This document shows, one piece after another, positions 58,818-64,000 of a stretch of DNA of 64,000 nt. This DNA comes from Amphiura filiformis (lineage: Eukaryota > Echinodermata > Ophiuroidea > Amphilepidida > Amphiuridae), in the NCBI RefSeq assembly GCF_039555335.1, contig NW_027305503.1, positions 973,501-1,037,500 on the forward strand, given 5' to 3'. Numbering within the stretch: the first letter of the stretch is position 1; each line of letters opens with the position of its first letter. The position numbers were made by a program, and so were the translations under genes. Under the pieces are notes generated by a model that saw only the letters and a list, made by a program, of their open reading frames with translations, did not search any database and was not told where the DNA came from.

Positions 58818-59412
58818 TATGCCTAATCTGTGCAAGTGACTTGCCGCACACATGCACAAGTCCAATGGAAAATTATGCACTGTATTTATGTGCATTCATT
58901 GTTGCATGGCAAGCTCAGTATTTGGTGTACAGGCATGGATACTCTGTAGTAGGCCTACTAGGCCTTGGCCTAGCCTACTTACTATGTCATGTGATGACAG
59001 ATTCTGTTGATTAAATTGTATTTTTATGCTTCTTGATTATTCAAGCAGATAGTATATTCGACAGCATTTATTGGTAATTCATTTGGATTTAAAAGAGAGA
59101 AATAAGGAAATATCGTCATGATCATCAACAGAGATTGTGTATTTACCTGTATTAACTTGTATTTATGTTGTGATGTGATAAGACAAATATGAAAGCAAAA
59201 TAACAATACAAGATATAACAAAAGAAGCAAATATAAAACAGAATTGTCAAGTCTCATTTTACCTGTTACTTCTCCTTTCATGCATCACTGATTCAACATG
59301 TCTTGGGGAGAATTCTAGTCTTTGATACTACGCTACCGCTTGTATGTTTAGAAGGCTAGTCTTCTCCACCAGTCGTTTATAAAAGTATTAGGGCAAGCTC
59401 GGTCCCGTTACA

Positions 59413-59416
59413 ATAG
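59413..59416. repeat. Target-site duplication ATAG (right)
   Basis: Exact match to 48719-48722. The split foldback element resumes directly after it. Confidence 0.85.
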
Positions 59417-60909
59417 GCCATGTCGTTTTCGAGAAATGGCCCTCTGAAGTTTGGCCCGGACCCCCCCTTTTTGGCACTCACGAGTGTCATTGTTGATTTT
59501 TACCAACTTTGGTGGCTCATAACTTCTTGTTTTAAACAGATATAAAGCTGCAATCTTGGATTCTAGCTAACCTTATGTCATATTTTCAGAATCTGGCTCA
59601 AAATTGCAGATATCTGCTTTCCTTTTTAAGTTATGAGCACCCAAAGTTGGTCATTTATTCAACCGCAAGTGTGATTTTGTCATTTTGAGGGTCCCCTGGT
59701 GCCAAAAATATGTGGTCATATGACTCAAATGTCATAGATACATTGTCTATGGGTACATATCTGAGTCCACAAGCAAGTTTGAGCAAATCAAACCATTAAT
59801 GGAGGAATGGGCGGCATCCGAATTTGGGTTCGGGTGAAAATTTGCTGGAGACCCCCCTCTTTCTGACCAATGTTTGACCATGTTGACAGTTGAAACATGA
59901 ATTGAAATTTACTGCCATGAAACATACTGAATGAGACCTACCCATAAACAAAAATTCAGCTTTGGTACTCAACTCCATCATAGTTAGATGGCAGCCTGAA
60001 AATAGGGTGAAAAACCTGGTATTTCTTGTCTAAGGTTGTTGAATTCAGCAACCATGACAACAAAATCAGCAAAATTTGACAAAGTTTTTTCACAAGTTAC
60101 CTCAAGTGTCATATGAAATATGTTCTGGGTGTGTTTTAGAGGCTAATAAACACATCTAGAGTGGTCTGTAATGTACGACCCAAAAATATGCACATATACT
60201 TAGTAAAATTTGGCATATTTTGTTACCATGGCTGCCGAATTCAACACCCTTAGACAAGAAATAACAGGTTTTTCTCCCTATTTTCAAGAGCCATCTAACT
60301 ATGATGGAGTTGAGTACCAAAGCTGAATTTTTGTTTCTAGGTAGGTCTTATAAGTATGTTTCATGGCTGTAAATTTCAATTCATGTTTCAACTGTCAACA
60401 AGGTCAACCATTGGTCAGAAAGAGGGGGGTCTCCGGCAAATTTTCACCCGAACCCAGCTTTGGATGCCGCTCATTCCTCTATTGATGGTTTAATTTGCTC
60501 AAACTTGCTTTGGGGCTCAGATATGTACCCATAGTCAATGTTTGACATTTGAGTCATATGATCACATATTTTTGGCTTCATTTGACCCCCAAAATGACAA
60601 AATCACACTTGCGGTTGAATAAATGACCAACTTTGGGTGCTCATAACTTGAAACGGAAAGCAGATATCTGAAATTTCGAGCCAGATTCTGAAAATATGAC
60701 ATAAGGTTAGCTAGAATCCAAGATTGCAGCTTTATATCTGTTCAGAACAAGAAGTTATGAGCCACCAAAGTTGGTAAAAATCACCAATGACACTCGCGAG
60801 TGCCAAAAAGTATGGGTTCATTGTGGCCACAAAAGATTATTCTGATGGAATTTCATCAAAATCTGAGAGGGTCACCTGGGGACCCCTGGTTGATTTGACA
60901 TGGACTGAC

Positions 60910-61400
60910 CCAATAAGCACTTATCCTCTTGTCCTCTTGTCCAAAAATCACTGGGGACAACCATATTGAGCTATGTACTTATCCCCTGGACAACCACTAT
61001 ATTTTACCTCCAAAGTATGACACATTTTGGGGACAACCAAAATGTATTGAGGACAAGAAGAATTCATGCTTTAGTTATCCTCGGGATAACCTCCATATTT
61101 TCCTTATTTCGGACACTGCTCGCGCTCCGACAAGTGTCTTCCTCGATGATGTGGTTGCTGCCATCTACAGGGGGGCCGGCCAAGATCGACTGAATTTTGA
61201 CGTCGTCATTGCGTTTTACACGTAAACACGAAAATGTCTCAAATAATTCCAAAAGTGTATATTATCAAGCAATATTTTATCAGTCTAAATCCGTTGAGAT
61301 TCGACAATGAACCTTATTGTAAGTACTGTTGTTTTGAATATTTTGTATGAATAACGCACGACATGTTATGATTATATTAAAATTTCCCCTCCATAACGCA
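60910..61400. other. Intron sequence, no gene recognised
   Basis: Recurring GGGGACAACCA / GGACAACCA-type short phrases between 60950 and 61045. Open frames up to 98 codons lack family motifs. Position inside the ACOX1-like intron is inferred. Confidence 0.35.
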
Positions 61401-61403
61401 ATA

Positions 61404-61474
61404 TCTCCGTGGTGTAGTGGTTAGCATTGGTACCTGTCACGCAGGTGGTCTGGGTTCAATCCCCAGTCCCGGCA
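61404..61474 (+). repeat. tRNA-like sequence, anticodon GTC-like
   Basis: Contains TCCGTGGTGTAGTGGTTAGC (A-box region, 61405-61424), CTGTCAC (would give GTC, Asp) and a perfect T arm CTGGG/CCCAG around TTCAATC with a B box. A T run follows at 61486, as in Pol III genes. The anticodon stem has mismatches in the standard register and the acceptor halves do not pair, so I call it a tRNA pseudogene or SINE head and not a working tRNA-Asp. Confidence 0.55.
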
Positions 61475-61489
61475 AAGAAAATATTTTTT

Positions 61490-62990
61490 CTTCTGACATT
61501 CATTTTGAATCCAAAATGATTTATTTTCATGTGGAAATTGCATACTATGTGAAAGATTTCTACTTTTTACTATAATTTGGCATCCGCCCTCTCAGTAAAA
61601 GTGACAGTAAAAAGGGTAAAGAGGATGAACCCGTGTTCACATGCCGGAATGCCCATCTCTCTTTCAAAGCGATTGGGCCAGACTCCTACCATTTTAAATA
61701 TTGCTGCAAGGTGATGCTACCCTCCACAGCGAGTCGGTTACCCCGGTACCTCGAACTACCTCGTGATTATGAGTCAGAAGTCTTGGACCGCTGTGTCACA
61801 GTGGCCCTCCGCCTCTGATAGTTTAAGTGGTGCTTTACTAGTCCCGCTCTTTATTAAATTGACTTAAAAGTGCTGTGAGGCCAACATGTCATTTTCAATT
61901 CATTTTGCTCTGGTCAAAATATATATTTTTTTATGTCAAGATATCCAGGCATTGAAAGAGCTGTTAATTCAGGGCTTGAAAAAATGTAACTTTTTTGGGA
62001 AGCAAGCTAAATTTCCCACAATATATAGCATGTTTTTGTATACCCTCCAATGCTCCAAATACCATAATTTCACTCCAAACACCAACTTTTCCTGGGAAGA
62101 AGCTTCCCAAATTCCCCACTTTTTTTGAGCCATAGCAGTTATCAAATGTTATAATTTTAAATAAATCCAAATTACAACTTTTAAGAGCATAACATGAAAC
62201 AGCTAACAGCTCAAAATAAGTTCGTTGACACAGGCAAGCAGACATTCAAGATGACTTCCTCAAAATCATGATCAAGAAAAAGACATTTTTAATATAACTA
62301 TGGTATTTTAGGCCTAATGCTAAAAATTGTTCCAGAGAGTTCACATTTTTCCCCAAGATTTTCCTTTGATTAAAATGTGCAAAAGTCAAAATTTATTTTG
62401 TTTCACCTATTGTGGACAATTTTTTTCTCAGTTTCTGACGGCAAAAAAAATTTGAACTAGCTATCTACCAGGTCACACAATCTGCAAATCACATGGGCAG
62501 TGTAAATAATGAGAATTGATAAGAGGTGCAATTTATAGCTGAAGGTGGAACAAACTTTAAACTTTGTATTATTGAAGGCCCTCCACTTTGTTTGATCTGC
62601 CCAGTACTATTATTTTAGGTGAAGTTCAAATTCATTTTTTTAAACCAAAGTTAGACCAGAAGTATAAGTATTTTGATATACATTGTAGCAAAGATGGATC
62701 TTTATCCAAGAAAATGTTGTAACATGAAAGTTTTTGAAAACTGAGCTACATGTAGGCCCGGCATGTAGGGTACATGAGATCTCAGTCATAAATGCCAATT
62801 TAAAAACAAAACAAATGTGTAATAATAAGACTCAAACAGGTCAATGTCCTTTTGTGAATATGTAGGGTACAAGCCAACAATAGTACTACCTGGTGAATGC
62901 CCTTTGTAACACTTCGGCACTGGTTTACGTGACATACATGATATGTGTGAATAGTAAATGGCCTACAGTGGGCAATTGATATTTTCAGCC
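61490..62990. other. Intron sequence, no gene recognised
   Basis: The segment 61620-61820 is less AT-rich and holds a 61-codon frame (61633-61818) with no known motif. It could be the body of a SINE headed by the tRNA-like sequence at 61404, but the pieces are not clearly contiguous. The rest is AT-rich. Confidence 0.35.
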
Positions 62991-62994
62991 TTAA

Positions 62995-63350
62995 GGGGGT
63001 ACTACACCCCTGTCCAATTTTGGGCCTATTTTTGCATTTTTCTCAAAAATTATAGCGCATTGGTGACAAGTAAGATATGTATATTATTGGGGCAAGGACT
63101 ACAACTACTGCACTGGAAATTTTATTTCGGCACAGACAGCAGTTGTGGAGTTGCAGTCAAAAATGAGGGAAACCAGTATTTGATCAATAAATCAATAACT
63201 ACTTGCCTTGAGTTGCTGAATTTTCAGAGCAATAGTTGTAGTCCTTGCCCCTACAACATGCATATCTTAATTGTCACCAATGCGCTATAATTTTTGAGAA
63301 AAATGCAAAAACAGGCACAAAATTGGCCAGGGGTGTAGTACCGTACCCCC
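62995..63350. mobile_element. TTAA-flanked MITE, GGGGGTACTAC family (copy 2)
   Basis: Starts GGGGGTACTACACCCC and ends GTAGTACCGTACCCCC, with TTAA at 62991-62994 and 63351-63354. Same family as 4358-4688. The right end has a small GTACC duplication relative to the first copy. Confidence 0.85.
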
Positions 63351-63354
63351 TTAA

Positions 63355-64000
63355 ATCTATTGTTCTGCTTACAACATATCTCAATCTTGTGTTGCTTGCT
63401 TTTGTTTTTTGTTTTGTTTTGTTTTGTTTTTTACTTTTTGTGTGGAAATTGCCACAACTAACCATTGATCAATGGTTATTGGTTAGATGTGGTGCATGAT
63501 GAACTATCCGATCAAATCAAATGAAATAATTTGCCAGCAACTTCAATACCAATACAATTCTTAACCAAAATGGTTTTTCCACCAACTCCAGGCCATAAAA
63601 TTTTATGTCAATCAAACTTGGGACTTGTATAAATAATAATCAAAACCAAAAGCATTGTTATGCTGAACCAAAAACTTCAAAAGGCCACTAATTGTAAAGC
63701 TCAGGATTGGCTTGGCTGGTCTGTCAATTTTGTGATTGGAGATTGGTCCAGTGAAAACATTTTTTGTACACGTAAGATTATATTTTAATTGAAAAAATAA
63801 GAAATACAAAATAGTAGCTCAGCAATATGAACCATCTTCAAGATATAATGAGGGTAAAAAAATTATGTAAGACCTATCTCTCAGATTTCGCCAAGATTGC
63901 TAAATCATACAGTGGAAATTAATATGTGACAAAAAGTTTTTGACATGCTTGATGATTTATAAATCTTTGAAGGTAAAAATCATAATTTTTTCCAAAAATG
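63355..64000. other. Right edge, no gene recognised
   Basis: Includes a short (TTTTG)n run at about 63401-63431. Remaining sequence is AT-rich without a supported feature. Confidence 0.4.

Larger units (their letters stand above)
48723..59412 (+). mobile_element. Ty3/gypsy-type LTR retrotransposon, gag only, with nested insertions
   Basis: LTRs at 48723-51427 and 56718-59412 both start TGAAACGGAGAGCC and end CTCGGTCCCGTTACA, bracketed by ATAG. A purine tract precedes the 3' LTR and a TGG-starting primer site follows the 5' LTR. The internal region has one long frame, a metazoan Ty3/gypsy-type Gag. I find no protease, reverse transcriptase, RNase H or integrase frame in the 5.3 kb between the LTRs, so mobilisation would need enzymes from another element. 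It lies in the ACOX1-like intron in the sense direction. Confidence 0.9.
56718..59412 (+). repeat. 3' LTR (with a different inserted MITE)
   Basis: 2695 bp, of which 1048 bp plus TA is an inserted MITE (57770-58817), leaving about 1.65 kb. It differs from the 5' LTR mainly by single-base insertions and deletions and a few substitutions, consistent with recent insertion. Confidence 0.9.
48596..60909. mobile_element. Foldback element split by an LTR retrotransposon
   Basis: The left end GTCAGTCCATGTCAAATCAA (48596) is inverted at the right end (TTGATTTGACATGGACTGAC, to 60909). The left arm continues through GTGGCCACAA to 48722, is interrupted by the retrotransposon, and resumes at 59417. Its further arm (59470-60060) pairs with 60230-60815, for example CACTCACGAGTGTCATTG with CAATGACACTCGCGAGTG. 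Without the retrotransposon the element would be about 1.6 kb. Noncoding. The right arm lacks about 80 bp present at the retrotransposon insertion site. Confidence 0.8.

Overview
This is a repeat-dominated piece of an animal nuclear genome. No prokaryotic gene organisation is visible. Coding DNA is rare and split by introns, the AT-rich sequence is full of foldback elements and microsatellites, and the octamer TAGGCCTA recurs throughout. The protein fragments (an MS4A/CD20-like four-span protein, an acyl-CoA oxidase N-terminus, a metazoan Ty3/gypsy Gag) and the repeat style fit an invertebrate deuterostome such as an echinoderm or hemichordate. That placement is an inference and is not proven by the sequence.

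Two host genes can be supported, both on the + strand. Between 3146 and 11738 lie the last three coding exons of an MS4A-like membrane protein: third transmembrane segment plus outer loop, fourth transmembrane segment, and a PPPY-containing tail. All junctions are phase 0. Its introns hold a stack of foldback elements, several with TTAA target duplications, including one of 4.6 kb. At 47287-47437 is the first coding exon of a peroxisomal acyl-CoA oxidase (ACOX1-like). Its first intron runs past the right edge of the window.

Region by region. 1-3100: a mariner-type remnant and two TAA-flanked (PIF/Harbinger-type) palindromes. 3146-11738: the MS4A-like exons with TTAA elements. 13.8-15.5 kb: a 29-bp satellite whose unit carries a CRE palindrome (TGACGTCA) and an octamer (ATGCAAAT), switching orientation near 14190. 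16-27.5 kb: many independent foldback elements. 27.7-31.8 kb: sparse sequence with simple repeats and tRNA-like remnants. 32-46.2 kb: a 24-bp minisatellite (about 7.6 kb of units) interrupted by three different DNA transposons with distinct termini. 46.8-47.0 kb: a TTTGTCCAAA-type tandem repeat just upstream of the ACOX1-like exon.

48.6-60.9 kb is a nest up to four levels deep. A foldback element is split by a Ty3/gypsy-type LTR retrotransposon with a perfect ATAG target duplication. Each of its LTRs holds a separate, related MITE. Its internal region holds a CACTG-ended foldback, which itself contains a TAA-flanked G-rich MITE. The retrotransposon has a long gag reading frame but no recognisable pol, so it is probably non-autonomous.

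I found no CRISPR array, rRNA or intact tRNA gene. Coordinates of element ends come from reading terminal repeats and target duplications by eye. Family names for non-coding elements rest on those ends only.
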